Positions 44,556 to 53,658 of a stretch of 64,000 bases of DNA are shown piece after piece. Made by a program: the position numbers and the translations under genes. Under the pieces are notes generated by a model that made no database searches, had not been told where the DNA came from, and was given only the letters and a program-made list of their open reading frames with translations. Origin of the DNA: Rhodobacteraceae bacterium HLUCCA08 (lineage in GTDB: Bacteria > Pseudomonadota > Alphaproteobacteria > Rhodobacterales > Rhodobacteraceae); assembly GCA_001314655.1 (NCBI GenBank), contig LJSF01000016.1, positions 1-64,000 of the forward strand, read 5' to 3'. Within the stretch, counting starts at the first letter, position 1; each line of letters begins with the position of its first letter.

Positions 44556-45859
44556 TCCGCCTTCTGACCGCGCTTGCCCTGACGCTGTTCGCCCTCGCCG
44601 CCCGGGCCGAGATCGAGGTGCGGGACATCACCTCGCCGGGCGGAATCGACGCCTGGCTGGTGCAGGAGGAATCGATCCCCTTCGTCGCGCTTGAGATCAT
44701 CATCGACGGCGGCGCCTCGCTCGACCTGCCCGGCAAGCGCGGCGCCACCAACCTGATGATGGCCCTGCTCGAGGAAGGATCGGCCGACATGGATGCCCGC
44801 GCCTTCCAGCAGGCCCGCGAAGGGCTAGCCGCCTCCTACGGCTTTCGCGCCTTCGACGACAGCGTGGTGATCACCGCCCGCTTCCTGACCGAAAACCGGG
44901 ACGAGGCCACGGCCCTGCTGCGCCAGGCGCTGGTCGAGCCGCGCTTCGACCAGGACGCCGTGGACCGGGTCCGTGCCCAGGTGGTCGCCGGCATCCGCTC
45001 GGACGCGACCGATCCCGACGCGATCGCCGGCGCCACGCTGGATGCCGCCGCCTTCGGCGATCATCCCTATGGCAGCTCGGCCGACGGCACGCTCGACAGC
45101 GTCGGCGGCCTGACCCGCGACGACATGGTCGACGCCCACCGCAACGCGCTGGTGCGGTCGCGCATCCATGTCGGCGCGGCGGGCGATATTTCGGCCGACG
45201 AGCTGGGCGCATTGCTCGACACCCTGTTGGGCGATCTGCCGCAGGACGGCCCCGCCCTGCCCGACCCGGTCGACTTCGCGCTCGACCAGGGCATCACCGT
45301 GGTGCCCTTCGACACGCCGCAATCTGTCGCGCTCTGGGCCCAGCCGGGCATCGACCGCGACGATGACGATTACATCCACGCCTATGTGCTGAACGAAATC
45401 CTTGGCGGATCCGGCCTGCAAAGCCGTCTGATGGAGCAGGTCCGCGAACAGCGCGGCCTGACCTACGGCGTCTATTCCTACCTGGTGCCAAAGGATTTCG
45501 CCGCGCTCTACATGGGCTCGGTCGCCTCGTCCAATGCCCGTATCGCCGAGGCGATCGAGGTGATCCGCGACCTGTGGACCGAGATGGCCGAAAACGGCAT
45601 CACGGCCGAGGAACTGGACGCCGCCAAGACCTATCTGACCGGTGCCTATCCGCTGCGTTTCGACGGCAATGCCGAAATCGCCTCGATCCTCGCCGGGATG
45701 CAGGCGGTCGGGCTGCCGCCGACATACATCACCGACCGCAACGCCATGGTCGAGGCGATCACGCTTGACGAGATCAACCGCGTCGCGGCCGAGTTGTATC
45801 AGCCCGACCGGCTGCATTTCGTCGTGGTCGGCCAGCCCGAGGGGTTGGAGAGCGAATAA
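44552..45859 (+). CDS. M16 family peptidase, catalytically inactive partner
   Basis: This 435-residue exported protein with a signal peptide (residues 1 to about 20, ending ALAARAE) has the M16 fold, but the HxxEH motif is replaced: the matching stretch reads KRGATNLMMALLEEGS. It keeps the C-terminal substrate-binding features, including GGSGLQSRLMEQVREQRGLTYGVYSY near 290-315 with the Arg/Tyr pair needed by the partner. The arrangement of active and inactive subunits as overlapping genes is the standard prokaryotic M16 heterodimer. Confidence 0.92.
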   Translation: MIRLLTALALTLFALAARAEIEVRDITSPGGIDAWLVQEESIPFVALEIIIDGGASLDLPGKRGATNLMMALLEEGSADMDARAFQQAREGLAASYGFRAFDDSVVITARFLTENRDEATALLRQALVEPRFDQDAVDRVRAQVVAGIRSDATDPDAIAGATLDAAAFGDHPYGSSADGTLDSVGGLTRDDMVDAHRNALVRSRIHVGAAGDISADELGALLDTLLGDLPQDGPALPDPVDFALDQGITVVPFDTPQSVALWAQPGIDRDDDDYIHAYVLNEILGGSGLQSRLMEQVREQRGLTYGVYSYLVPKDFAALYMGSVASSNARIAEAIEVIRDLWTEMAENGITAEELDAAKTYLTGAYPLRFDGNAEIASILAGMQAVGLPPTYITDRNAMVEAITLDEINRVAAELYQPDRLHFVVVGQPEGLESE

Positions 45860-45891
45860 CCAGCGGATCCGGCCCGCGACCAGGCCCACCC

Positions 45892-45912
45892 GTCCCGGAC
45901 TTGATCCGGGAC
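45892..45912. repeat. Palindromic intergenic repeat
   Basis: GTCCCGGA (45892-45899) / TCCGGGAC (45905-45912) around CTTGA. The form GTCCCGGACTTGATCCGGGA is the kind of short palindrome dispersed between genes in many alphaproteobacteria. It lies in the 358-base gap between the M16 pair and mutL (45860-46217), where I see no gene; the remaining sequence is GC-rich with no clear signals. Confidence 0.6.
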
Positions 45913-46217
45913 CTCGCCCTGTCACCGACCGGCGACCCGCCGACGGTTCGCCCGTCACCCGCCATTGTTGCGCGTTCACCCGGCCGAAACCAAAGTCGCG
46001 GCGGGGCAACGCCCGCCCGCTTGACCCCGGCCCGGACCGACGCCGAGGCCGACGTTATTCCGACGTGATACCGACCCCGGTTTTCACTGTTGACCAAGGC
46101 AATCCCGCCCTCTCGGGCGATTCGCCCGTTGCGTCGGGCGGGACCGGCAAGACACCGGTCACATTCATGAACGCCGCCCCTGTCAGAATCGGCGTGGCTC
46201 ATGCTATCCCTTGGGTC

Positions 46218-48062
46218 ATGAACGCGCCTGACCCCAATATCGTCCAATCCCGGCCGCTCATTCGCCAGCTCGACGAGGCGGCGATCAACCGCATCGCCGC
46301 GGGCGAGGTGGTCGAACGCCCGGCAAGCGCGGTGAAAGAGCTGGTCGAGAACGCCATCGACGCCGGCGCCACCCGGATCGAGGTGGCGATCGCCGATGGC
46401 GGCAAGACCCTGATCCGCGTCACCGATGATGGCTGCGGCATGGCGCCGGGCGACCTGCCGCTGGCCCTGTCGCGCCACGCAACCTCCAAGATCGACGGCA
46501 AGGATCTGCTGAATATCAACAGCTTCGGCTTTCGGGGCGAGGCGCTACCCTCGCTTGGCGCCGTGGGCCGGTTGACCATCACCAGCCGCGCGGCGGGCCT
46601 TGATGCGGCACAGATCCGCATCGCCGGCGGCACGCTCGACCCGGTCCGCCCCGCCGCCCTGACCGCCGGCACGATGGTCGAATTGCGCGACCTGTTCTAC
46701 GCCACGCCCGCCCGTCTGAAATTCCTGCGCACCGACCGCGCCGAAACCCAGGCGATCACCGAGGTCGTGCGTCGCCTTGCCATGGCCGAACCCTTCGTCA
46801 GCTTCATCCTGCGCGATGTTTCGGGCGGCGGCGACGGCCGCGTCACGTTCCGCGCCGACGCGGACTCCGGAAGCCTTTTCGACGCCCTGCACGGGCGGCT
46901 TCGGACCGTTCTGGGCCGCGATTTCGCCGACAATGCCCTGCCGCTCGACACCGAACGCGAGGGGCACCACCTGACCGGCTACGCCGCCCTGCCGACCTAT
47001 TCGCGCGGCTCGGCGGTGCAGCAATTCCTGTTCGTCAACGGCCGCCCGGTCCGCGACAAGCTGCTGATCGGCGCCCTGCGCGGCGCCTATGCGGATTTCC
47101 TGTCGCGCGACCGCCACCCGGCCGCCTGCCTCTTCGTCGATTGCGACCCACATCTTGTGGACGTCAACGTCCATCCCGCAAAATCCGAGGTGCGCTTTCG
47201 CCATCCCGGCACGGTCCGGGGCCTGATCGTCAGCGGCTTGCGCCACGCCCTGGCCGAGGCCGGCCACCGCGCCGCGACCACCGTCGCCGGCGCCACGCTG
47301 GGCGCCTTCCGGCCTGAACCGACCCGCCCGCGCATCTACCAGATGGACCGCCCCTCCACCGCCGCGAGCCGCGCCTCCTACCAGGCCCAGGCGCCCGGTT
47401 TTTCCGAACTGGTGCAGGATTTCAGCGGCCGCGTCGAACCGGTGATGCCGCCCGACAGCGATGAGAGCCAACGGCTCGAAGAGCGCCCGCTTGGCGCGGC
47501 CCGCGCGCAGATCCACGAAAACTACATCATCGCCCAGACCGACACCGGCCTGATCATCGTCGATCAACACGCCGCCCATGAACGGCTGGTCTACGAGAAA
47601 CTGAAGGCCCAGATGGCCGCAAACGGCGTCGCCGCCCAGGCCCTTTTGATTCCGGAGATCGTCGAACTCAGCGACGCCGACGCCGCCGCCCTGCTGGAGA
47701 TCGCCGACGACCTGTCGCGTCTTGGCCTGACGCTCGAACCTTTTGGCGGCGGCGCGGTCTGCGTGCGTGAAACCCCGGCCATTCTTGGGGAAATCAACGC
47801 CGAAGTGATGCTGCGGGACATCCTGGACGAACTCGCCGACCTGGGCCAGACCAGCGCCGTGAAGGACCGGATCGACGCGATCCTGTCCCGCGTCGCCTGC
47901 CATGGCTCGATCCGCTCCGGCCGCCGGATGCGGGCGGACGAAATGAACGCACTGCTGCGCGACATGGAGGCCACGCCCCATTCCGGGCAATGCAACCACG
48001 GTCGGCCCACCTATGTGGAGCTGCGCCTGTCGGACATCGAAAAACTGTTCGGCCGCGCATGA
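46218..48062 (+). CDS. mutL: DNA mismatch repair protein MutL, endonuclease type
   Basis: This 614-residue protein has the GHKL ATPase at the N-terminus: AAGEVVERPASAVKELVEN, DAGAT, TDDGCGM, RHATSKI and GFRGEALPS. The C-terminal dimerisation and endonuclease domain has the metal motif DQHAAHERLVYE near residue 440 (DQHAx2Ex4E), with ACHGSIRSGRRM and CNHGRPTYVEL near the end. So this MutL nicks DNA itself, as in bacteria without MutH. ATG 46218 (MNAPDPNIV) is chosen as the start closest to the family N-terminus. Its stop overlaps the rmuC start (ATGA). Confidence 0.96.
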   Translation: MNAPDPNIVQSRPLIRQLDEAAINRIAAGEVVERPASAVKELVENAIDAGATRIEVAIADGGKTLIRVTDDGCGMAPGDLPLALSRHATSKIDGKDLLNINSFGFRGEALPSLGAVGRLTITSRAAGLDAAQIRIAGGTLDPVRPAALTAGTMVELRDLFYATPARLKFLRTDRAETQAITEVVRRLAMAEPFVSFILRDVSGGGDGRVTFRADADSGSLFDALHGRLRTVLGRDFADNALPLDTEREGHHLTGYAALPTYSRGSAVQQFLFVNGRPVRDKLLIGALRGAYADFLSRDRHPAACLFVDCDPHLVDVNVHPAKSEVRFRHPGTVRGLIVSGLRHALAEAGHRAATTVAGATLGAFRPEPTRPRIYQMDRPSTAASRASYQAQAPGFSELVQDFSGRVEPVMPPDSDESQRLEERPLGAARAQIHENYIIAQTDTGLIIVDQHAAHERLVYEKLKAQMAANGVAAQALLIPEIVELSDADAAALLEIADDLSRLGLTLEPFGGGAVCVRETPAILGEINAEVMLRDILDELADLGQTSAVKDRIDAILSRVACHGSIRSGRRMRADEMNALLRDMEATPHSGQCNHGRPTYVELRLSDIEKLFGRA

Positions 48063-49249
48063 TCCAGATCGGCGACATCCTGATCGACACCTCCGACCCG
48101 GTCACGCTGGCGACGCTCATCGGCGCGCTGCTCCTCTTCGCTGTTCTGATCCTGCTGATTCGCGCCGCCCGGGCCGCCGGAACCAGCGCCCGGATGGCCG
48201 AGGCGCTGGCCCGCGAAATGGGTGGCGTCAACGCCCGGGTGCAGGGATTGTCGGACGGGCAGCAACAGCTGTTCGGCGGGCTCAGCTCGGTCTCCGAAGC
48301 CCAGGCCTTGCAGCAACAGAAGACACTGGAACTGCTGGAAAAACGCCTGGCCGACGTGACCGAGGCGATGGGCCAGAGCCTGTCCAGCTCGTCGCGCAAC
48401 ACCGCGCAATCGCTGGGTGAGCTTCAGCAACGGCTGCAAGCCATCGACAAGGCGCAGGAGAACATCACCAAACTCAGCGGCGATGTGCTCAGCCTTCAGG
48501 ACATCCTGTCGAACAAGCAGACCCGCGGCGCCTTCGGTGAAATCCAGCTGCACGACATCGTGCAAAAAGCCCTGCCCCGCGACAGCTACACCCTTCAGGC
48601 GACGCTTTCGAACGGCAAGCGCGCCGATTGCCTGATCCACCTGCCAAACCCGCCCGGACCGATCGCCATCGACAGCAAGTTCCCGCTGGAAGCCTACGAG
48701 GCGCTGCGCCGGGCCGAGACCGAGGCCGAATTGCGCGACGCCGCGCGGTTCCTCAAGACCTCGGTGAAAAAGCATATCGCCGACATCGCTGACAAATATA
48801 TCCTGGAAGGCGAAACCGCCGATGGCGCGCTGATGTTCCTGCCTTCGGAGGCGGTCTATGCCGAGTTGCACGCCAATTTCCCCGACCTGGTGAGGATCGG
48901 CTTTGCCGCGCGGGTCTGGATCGTATCGCCCACCACCTGCATGGCCACGCTGAACACCATGCGCGCGATCCTCAAGGATGCCCGGATGCGCGAACAGGCC
49001 GGCGCGATCCGCCGCGAACTGGCCCTGCTGCACGGCGATGTCGAACGTCTGGGAACACGGGTCGAAAACCTGGACCGGCATTTCGGCCAGGCCGCCAAGG
49101 ACATATCCGAGATCAAGATCAGCGCCGACAAGGCCGGGCGCCGGGCCCGCAGGCTGGACAATTTCGACTTCGAGGAACTGGCGCCAGAGACGGATCCCGG
49201 GTCAGAGACCGTGGTGCGTCTTGGCCCCGAAGCCCAAGGGCAAAGCTAA
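48059..49249 (+). CDS. rmuC: DNA recombination protein RmuC
   Basis: This 396-residue protein has an N-terminal hydrophobic helix (about residues 15-37), a coiled coil (about 45-150, with LQQQKTLELLEKRLADV), and the RmuC nuclease-like domain. In the latter, GAFGEIQLHDIVQKALP near 155, GPIAIDSKFPLEAYEAL near 200 and VYAELHANFPDLV near 265 are conserved and include the PD-(D/E)xK-type residues. RmuC limits inverted-repeat recombination. It is translationally coupled to mutL, which fits a shared genome-stability role. Confidence 0.95.
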   Translation: MIQIGDILIDTSDPVTLATLIGALLLFAVLILLIRAARAAGTSARMAEALAREMGGVNARVQGLSDGQQQLFGGLSSVSEAQALQQQKTLELLEKRLADVTEAMGQSLSSSSRNTAQSLGELQQRLQAIDKAQENITKLSGDVLSLQDILSNKQTRGAFGEIQLHDIVQKALPRDSYTLQATLSNGKRADCLIHLPNPPGPIAIDSKFPLEAYEALRRAETEAELRDAARFLKTSVKKHIADIADKYILEGETADGALMFLPSEAVYAELHANFPDLVRIGFAARVWIVSPTTCMATLNTMRAILKDARMREQAGAIRRELALLHGDVERLGTRVENLDRHFGQAAKDISEIKISADKAGRRARRLDNFDFEELAPETDPGSETVVRLGPEAQGQS

Positions 49250-49307
49250 GCGATTGCCCACCCGCTCCGGCCCCGCTAGCCTGCGCCCAGGCAAGGGGAT
49301 GGATGTG

Positions 49308-49700
49308 ATGAAACCGGTATGTCTGGCGATCGCGGCATTGATGGCGCTGGGCGCCTGCACGGACTGGCCGGACAGCCGGCAACAGATCGAAACTCTCGAC
49401 CTTGTGGCCGAAACCCGGCGCACGATCGAATGGTCCTACTATGACCTGCCGTTCCGCGATGGCGCGGTGACCGTGCTGACCGGGGAACAGGACCGGTTGA
49501 ACGGTTATACCCTGGTGCCCTGCCGCGGCGGCACGCGGGTCTGCGCGGGATCGGCCCATGGCCGGGCCGGGACAATGTTGCGGACACCGGATTACCTGGT
49601 CGTCCAGGGCGCCTATCCCGGCCGGGTCTTTTACCTCGCACCGGGTGGCGACGGCTATGTCCTGTCCGGTTCTGCATTCACCCCTCTGGCCTGGAATTAG
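49308..49700 (+). CDS. Small lipoprotein of unknown function
   Basis: This 130-residue protein has a lipoprotein signal (MKPVCLAIAALMALGAC, lipobox LGAC). The mature part is beta-rich and contains a cysteine pair in VPCRGGTRVCAGSAHG near residue 80 that could form a disulfide. AAGGGG lies about nine bases before ATG 49308; ATG 49299 and GTG 49305 are alternatives in frame. No family is recognised. The next gene also encodes a small lipoprotein and starts 11 bases on. Confidence 0.68.
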   Translation: MKPVCLAIAALMALGACTDWPDSRQQIETLDLVAETRRTIEWSYYDLPFRDGAVTVLTGEQDRLNGYTLVPCRGGTRVCAGSAHGRAGTMLRTPDYLVVQGAYPGRVFYLAPGGDGYVLSGSAFTPLAWN

Positions 49701-49711
49701 GAGAGGACCAG

Positions 49712-50089
49712 ATGAAAACAGTCTTTTCGACCGCGCTGAGCATCATTGCATTGACCGCCTGTGTGCCGGCGCCGCAAGGGATCGTCACGGATGACGGCTC
49801 CGGCAAGTCCACCGTGATGCTGCCGGGGCGGCAATTGCTGGTGTTTTTCGACAGCGGCCATGACGAACCGCCGACCGGCGGGATCCTGGTCGATTGCGAC
49901 GCGCCCAGCGGAATATGCGTCGATACCGGCGGTTCGGCGCCGCACGCACTGACCCGCACCGCCACCGGCTGGACCTATGTCACCGGGTCGGATTTTCGCG
50001 TCGTGCTGGATGACAGCGGCCGCGGTTCCACCAGTGTGCCGGACCAGCCGAGCGTCCCCGTGGAGTGGATGACCGAGCCCTGGTCCTGA
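49712..50089 (+). CDS. Small lipoprotein of unknown function
   Basis: This 125-residue protein has a lipoprotein signal (MKTVFSTALSIIALTAC, lipobox LTAC near residue 17). The mature part has cysteines in VDCDAPSGICVD near 65 that may pair. AGGAGAG precedes the ATG. It is co-oriented with the previous small lipoprotein gene and probably in one transcript. It ends three bases from the convergent chrR gene. No homologue is known to me. Confidence 0.68.
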   Translation: MKTVFSTALSIIALTACVPAPQGIVTDDGSGKSTVMLPGRQLLVFFDSGHDEPPTGGILVDCDAPSGICVDTGGSAPHALTRTATGWTYVTGSDFRVVLDDSGRGSTSVPDQPSVPVEWMTEPWS

Positions 50090-50092
50090 CCG

Positions 50093-50749
50093 TCAGATCC
50101 GCAGGAACGGCTGCGCCAGTTTCGGCAGGATCGCGTTGAAGCGCAGCCTGGCGTCGGTCGCGGCCAGGCAGATGCAATCGGGGCCGGGTTCGGCGACGGG
50201 CTGATGTTCCAGCTCTTCGGTGGCGACCTCTATGTCGCCGGGGCCGAACCGGTCTGCCTCGTCGCGGAAGGCGCCTTGCAGGACAAGGGTCAATTCGATC
50301 CCCTTGTGGCCGTGATCGGGCACCGACACCCCGCCCGGTATCCGCAGCAGACGCGCCGTGGCCCCATCCCGGTCGGTCAGGATCGCCTGCGACACGCCGC
50401 CGCCGACCCGGCGCCACTGGACCGCATCCAGATCACCACCGACGAAATCGCGCAGCGGCGACGGAAAGATCCCGCCCGGCGCGGCCGGCACCGGGGCCGG
50501 CGCCGCGTCGGGGGTGCCGGAGATGATCCGCGCCATCGTCGCCTCGAAACTGTCATTGGCCATGTCGACCGGCGCCTGGTGTTCGACGACCGCGCCGCCC
50601 AGGGCGTCGTAGGACGCCAGCCGCGCCCGGCAGTCGTCGCACAGGCTCACATGCGTGGCGACCGCCAGGTCGAACGCTTCGGGGAGGGTGCCCGCGGCAT
50701 AGGCCATCAGCAGGCCGTCGGTCAGGTGATGTCTGATCTGCATTGTCAT
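50093..50749 (-). CDS. chrR: ChrR family anti-sigma factor
   Basis: This 218-residue protein of the ChrR family holds RpoE inactive and lets it go when singlet oxygen appears. The N-terminal zinc-binding anti-sigma domain has RHHLTDGLLMAYAAGTL and the HxxxCxxC motif HVSLCDDC near residues 33-40. The C-terminal cupin domain (about 105-210) has metal-ligand candidates in PDHGHKGIELTLVLQGAF near 145 and ELEHQPV near 185. It starts with a four-base overlap on the rpoE stop, which keeps the pair in balance. Confidence 0.93.
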   Translation of the reverse strand: MTMQIRHHLTDGLLMAYAAGTLPEAFDLAVATHVSLCDDCRARLASYDALGGAVVEHQAPVDMANDSFEATMARIISGTPDAAPAPVPAAPGGIFPSPLRDFVGGDLDAVQWRRVGGGVSQAILTDRDGATARLLRIPGGVSVPDHGHKGIELTLVLQGAFRDEADRFGPGDIEVATEELEHQPVAEPGPDCICLAATDARLRFNAILPKLAQPFLRI

Positions 50750-51411
50750 TCCGTCTTGCCCATTTCGTGGCGCAATCTTTCCAGCGCCAGCCGGATCCGC
50801 GACTTGATCGTCCCAAGCGGCAGTCCGGTCTGTTCCGCGATTTCCCGGTGCGACAGGTCGCCGTAATAGGCGCGCACCACCAGGTCTCTCTGTTTCTCCG
50901 GCAGGTTCTCGAGGGCCTCCCCAAGCCGTGCGCTGTCTTGATGCAGCGCCAGAACCTCGTCCGGTTGCGGCTCCGACTCCGGGCCCCAGGACAGGTCCTC
51001 GGGCTCGGGCCGGCGGGCCTTGCGGATCATGTCGATCCGCCGGTTCCGCGCGATGGTGAACACCCAGGTGGCGACACTGGCCTTGGCGGGGTCGAACAGA
51101 TCCGCCTTGCGCCAGAGCGTCGCCATCACTTCCTGGGCGATCTCCTCGGCCTGGTCCGGGTTGGTCCCGGACCGCATCAGGAACGCCTTCACCCGGGGCG
51201 CGAAATGCGCGAACAGGGCGCGAAAGGCGCGCTGGTCGCGATCGTCGCGCACTGCCCGGACCTCGTCGATCCAGGCAAGGCGATCTGTCGATACCTGTGC
51301 AGGCAATTCGCGCCCCCGTGATGCGGGCCGACGGCCCGGTTCCCCGGCAACATAGTCCTTTGACGCGGGGACGCCATCACCTTGCGATTGCTCTGAACGT
51401 GCATCGAACAT
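50746..51411 (-). CDS. rpoE: ECF RNA polymerase sigma factor RpoE (ChrR-controlled)
   Basis: This ECF sigma factor has region 2 with FAPRVKAFLMRSG, DQAEEIAQEVMATLWRKADLFD and WVFTIARNRRIDMIRK, and region 4 with LPEKQRDLVVRAYYGDLSHREIAEQTGLPLGTIKSR. It matches the R. sphaeroides singlet-oxygen sigma factor closely in these parts. ATG 51411 gives 221 residues, about 40 more than usual, and would sit on the predicted RNA start. A TTG at 51306 would give 186 residues, the family norm, and is a serious alternative. It is coupled to chrR. Confidence 0.92.
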   Translation of the reverse strand: MFDARSEQSQGDGVPASKDYVAGEPGRRPASRGRELPAQVSTDRLAWIDEVRAVRDDRDQRAFRALFAHFAPRVKAFLMRSGTNPDQAEEIAQEVMATLWRKADLFDPAKASVATWVFTIARNRRIDMIRKARRPEPEDLSWGPESEPQPDEVLALHQDSARLGEALENLPEKQRDLVVRAYYGDLSHREIAEQTGLPLGTIKSRIRLALERLRHEMGKTE

Positions 51412-51416
51412 AAACC

Positions 51417-51445
51417 GGATACGCGGCATGTCTCGGGTCGGATCA
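51417..51445 (-). promoter_or_regulatory. Candidate RpoE-dependent promoter of rpoE-chrR
   Basis: On the minus strand TGATCC (51445-51440), the -35 hexamer known for R. sphaeroides RpoE, is followed after 18 bases by TATCC (51421-51417) at the -10 position (known form TAAGA). The -35 matches in full and the -10 only in part. Autoregulation of rpoE is established in that species. Confidence 0.5.
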
Positions 51446-51519
51446 CCGGTATGCGCAAGAAGTCCCATCCAGATCGCCGGCTTCGGCGTATTCCCAGGGA
51501 CTGCAACGGGAAGGGCCCG

Positions 51520-52815
51520 ATGACCGAACGCAAGACAGACCGGCCGCGCCGGCACATCGCCGTGATCGGCGCCGGCATTTCCGGCATGGGCGCCGCCTAC
51601 CGGCTGGCCGAAACCGACCGCGTGACCCTGTTCGAGGCCGAACCGCGCCTGGGCGGCCATGCCCGCACCCGGATGGCGGGGCCGGATGGCGACGAGCCGG
51701 TGGATACCGGTTTCATCGTCTTCAACTATGCCAATTATCCGCATCTGACCGCGCTGTTCGAGGAACTGGGTGTGCCGGTGGCGCTTTCCGACATGAGCTT
51801 CGGCGCCTCGATCCGGGGCGGCTGGCTGGAATACGGGCTGCGCGACCTGCGCGCGGTCTTCGCCCAGCGCCGCAATCTGGCGCGGCCGCGTTTCCTGCGC
51901 ATGATCCGCGACATCCTGCATTTCAACCGCACCGCCCTGGACGCATCGGGCGAAGACGGGCTGACCGTGGGCGGGTTGCTGGACAAGCTGGGCACCGGGC
52001 CCTGGTTCCGCGACCATTACCTGGCGCCGCTGTCAGGCGCGATCTGGTCGACGCCCTGCGAAAAGATCCTCGACTTTCCGGCCCATGCGATGATGACGTT
52101 CTTCGAAAACCACGCGCTGCTGGGCGTGACCGGCCAGCACCAATGGTACACGGTCAGCGGCGGGTCGCGGGAATATGTCGCGCGGCTGGGCCGGGCCATG
52201 GCCGAGCGCGGCGTGGTGATGCGCCTGGGCTGCCCGGTCGATGCGGTGCGCCGCACAGCCGCCGGCCCCGAGATCAAGGTGGAGGGCGCCGATTGGCAGG
52301 ATTTCGACGCCGTGGTCCTTGCCACCCATAGCGACGATACCCACCGCCTGCTGACCGACCCGTCGCCCGACGAAGACGCCGCCCTGGGCAATTTCGCCTA
52401 CCAGCCGAACCGCGTCGTGCTGCATTCCGATGCCTCGGTCATGCCGCGCCGGCGCGGGGCCTGGGCCTCCTGGGTCTATACCGAGGAAGCGACCCGGCGC
52501 AGCGACCGGATCGATCTGACCTACTGGATGAATTCGCTGCAACCCTGGCTGAAGCAGCCGGTCTTCGTCACCCTGAACACCGACCGCCCGATCCGCGAGG
52601 AGCTGATCTGGGACGAGGTCACGCTGCGCCACCCGGTCTATGATCTGGCCGCGCTCGAGGCGCAGAAACTGGCCCGTCGGATCAACGGCCAGCGCAACAC
52701 CTGGTTCTGCGGCGCCTGGATGCGCGACGGTTTTCACGAGGATGGGCTGGCCTCGGCGATGGAGGTGGTCGCCGGCTTGACCGCCGCCGGCCAGGGTGCG
52801 ATCGCTGCGGAATGA
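51520..52815 (+). CDS. NAD/FAD-binding amine oxidase-like oxidoreductase
   Basis: This 431-residue protein has the FAD-binding motif VIGAGISGMGAAYRLAE near residues 17-33 and GGHARTR, with GFIVFNYANYPHLTALF near 70 and FCGAWMRDGFHEDGLASAMEV near the C-terminus. It fits the NAD/FAD-binding amine-oxidase-like family (COG2907 type) that goes with DUF1365 genes. ATG 51520 follows GGGAAGGGCCCG. It is divergent from rpoE and overlaps DUF1365 by four bases; its relatives are part of the singlet-oxygen response region in Rhodobacter. A role in fatty-acid or lipid modification is suspected but not shown. Confidence 0.88.
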   Translation: MTERKTDRPRRHIAVIGAGISGMGAAYRLAETDRVTLFEAEPRLGGHARTRMAGPDGDEPVDTGFIVFNYANYPHLTALFEELGVPVALSDMSFGASIRGGWLEYGLRDLRAVFAQRRNLARPRFLRMIRDILHFNRTALDASGEDGLTVGGLLDKLGTGPWFRDHYLAPLSGAIWSTPCEKILDFPAHAMMTFFENHALLGVTGQHQWYTVSGGSREYVARLGRAMAERGVVMRLGCPVDAVRRTAAGPEIKVEGADWQDFDAVVLATHSDDTHRLLTDPSPDEDAALGNFAYQPNRVVLHSDASVMPRRRGAWASWVYTEEATRRSDRIDLTYWMNSLQPWLKQPVFVTLNTDRPIREELIWDEVTLRHPVYDLAALEAQKLARRINGQRNTWFCGAWMRDGFHEDGLASAMEVVAGLTAAGQGAIAAE

Positions 52816-53576
52816 CCATGCTCGATCATATCGCGGCCGAAACGGTGCACGCCCGCCACGGGGCGGAACGCAACACCTTTCGCTACGGGATCGACTACCT
52901 GCTGCTGGATGCCGAGGCCCCGCTGCGCGGCCCGGCCCTGTTCGGACGCAATCGCTGGGGGCTGTTTTCCCTGCGGGACCGCGACCATGGCGGCCCCCCG
53001 AACCACGGGCGCGGCGCCCCCTGGGCGCGCGAGGTGCTGACCGCCCATGACCTGCCCTGCGCCCGGCTCGAGCTTCTGGCCCAACCCCGGGTGCTGGGCC
53101 ATGTCTTCAACCCGGTCGCCTTCTGGCTGTCTCACGACGACACCGGCGCCCTGCGCGCCGTGATCGCCGAAGTCACCAATACCTTCGGTGACCGGCATTC
53201 CTATCTGTGCCACCGCGACGATCACGGGCCGATCACCGCCGCCGATACCCTCACCGCGGCCAAGATCCTCCATGTCTCGCCGTTCCAGCCGCAAGAGGGC
53301 GGCTATCGGTTCACCTTCGACGTGACCGCGACGCGCATCGACATCCGCATCGACTACCGCCACGGCAATGGCGCGCTGATCGCCACGCTGACCGGTGACC
53401 GCAAACCGCTGACCAACGGCGCGATCCTGCGGGCCATGCTGCGGCGTCCCTTCGGCGCACGGCGGGTGCTGGCGCTGATCCACTGGCAGGCGCTCAAGCT
53501 GTGGCGCAAGGGCGCGCGCTACCGCGACAGGCCGACCCCGCCCGCGACCGAAGTGTCCCGCGACACATTCACCTGA
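52812..53576 (+). CDS. DUF1365 domain-containing protein
   Basis: This 254-residue protein of the DUF1365 family (COG3496) includes ARHGAERNTFRYGIDYLLLD near the start, GRNRWGLFSLRDRDHG, LEVLGHVFNPV-like VLGHVFNPVAFWLSHD near 95, EVTNTFGDRHSYL and KILHVSPFQPQEGGYRF near 165. The family's chemistry is unknown. In R. sphaeroides a DUF1365 gene beside rpoE (RSP_1090, from memory) is needed for the full singlet-oxygen response. The ATG overlaps the stop of the FAD gene by four bases. Confidence 0.88.
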   Translation: MTMLDHIAAETVHARHGAERNTFRYGIDYLLLDAEAPLRGPALFGRNRWGLFSLRDRDHGGPPNHGRGAPWAREVLTAHDLPCARLELLAQPRVLGHVFNPVAFWLSHDDTGALRAVIAEVTNTFGDRHSYLCHRDDHGPITAADTLTAAKILHVSPFQPQEGGYRFTFDVTATRIDIRIDYRHGNGALIATLTGDRKPLTNGAILRAMLRRPFGARRVLALIHWQALKLWRKGARYRDRPTPPATEVSRDTFT

Positions 53577-53658
53577 TCGTCACCGGTGCCTGCCATGGAT
53601 GTTCGCGATCGTTTCCCTATGATGAAGCGACGACACGTTGAACGCGAAGGAGGGTGAT

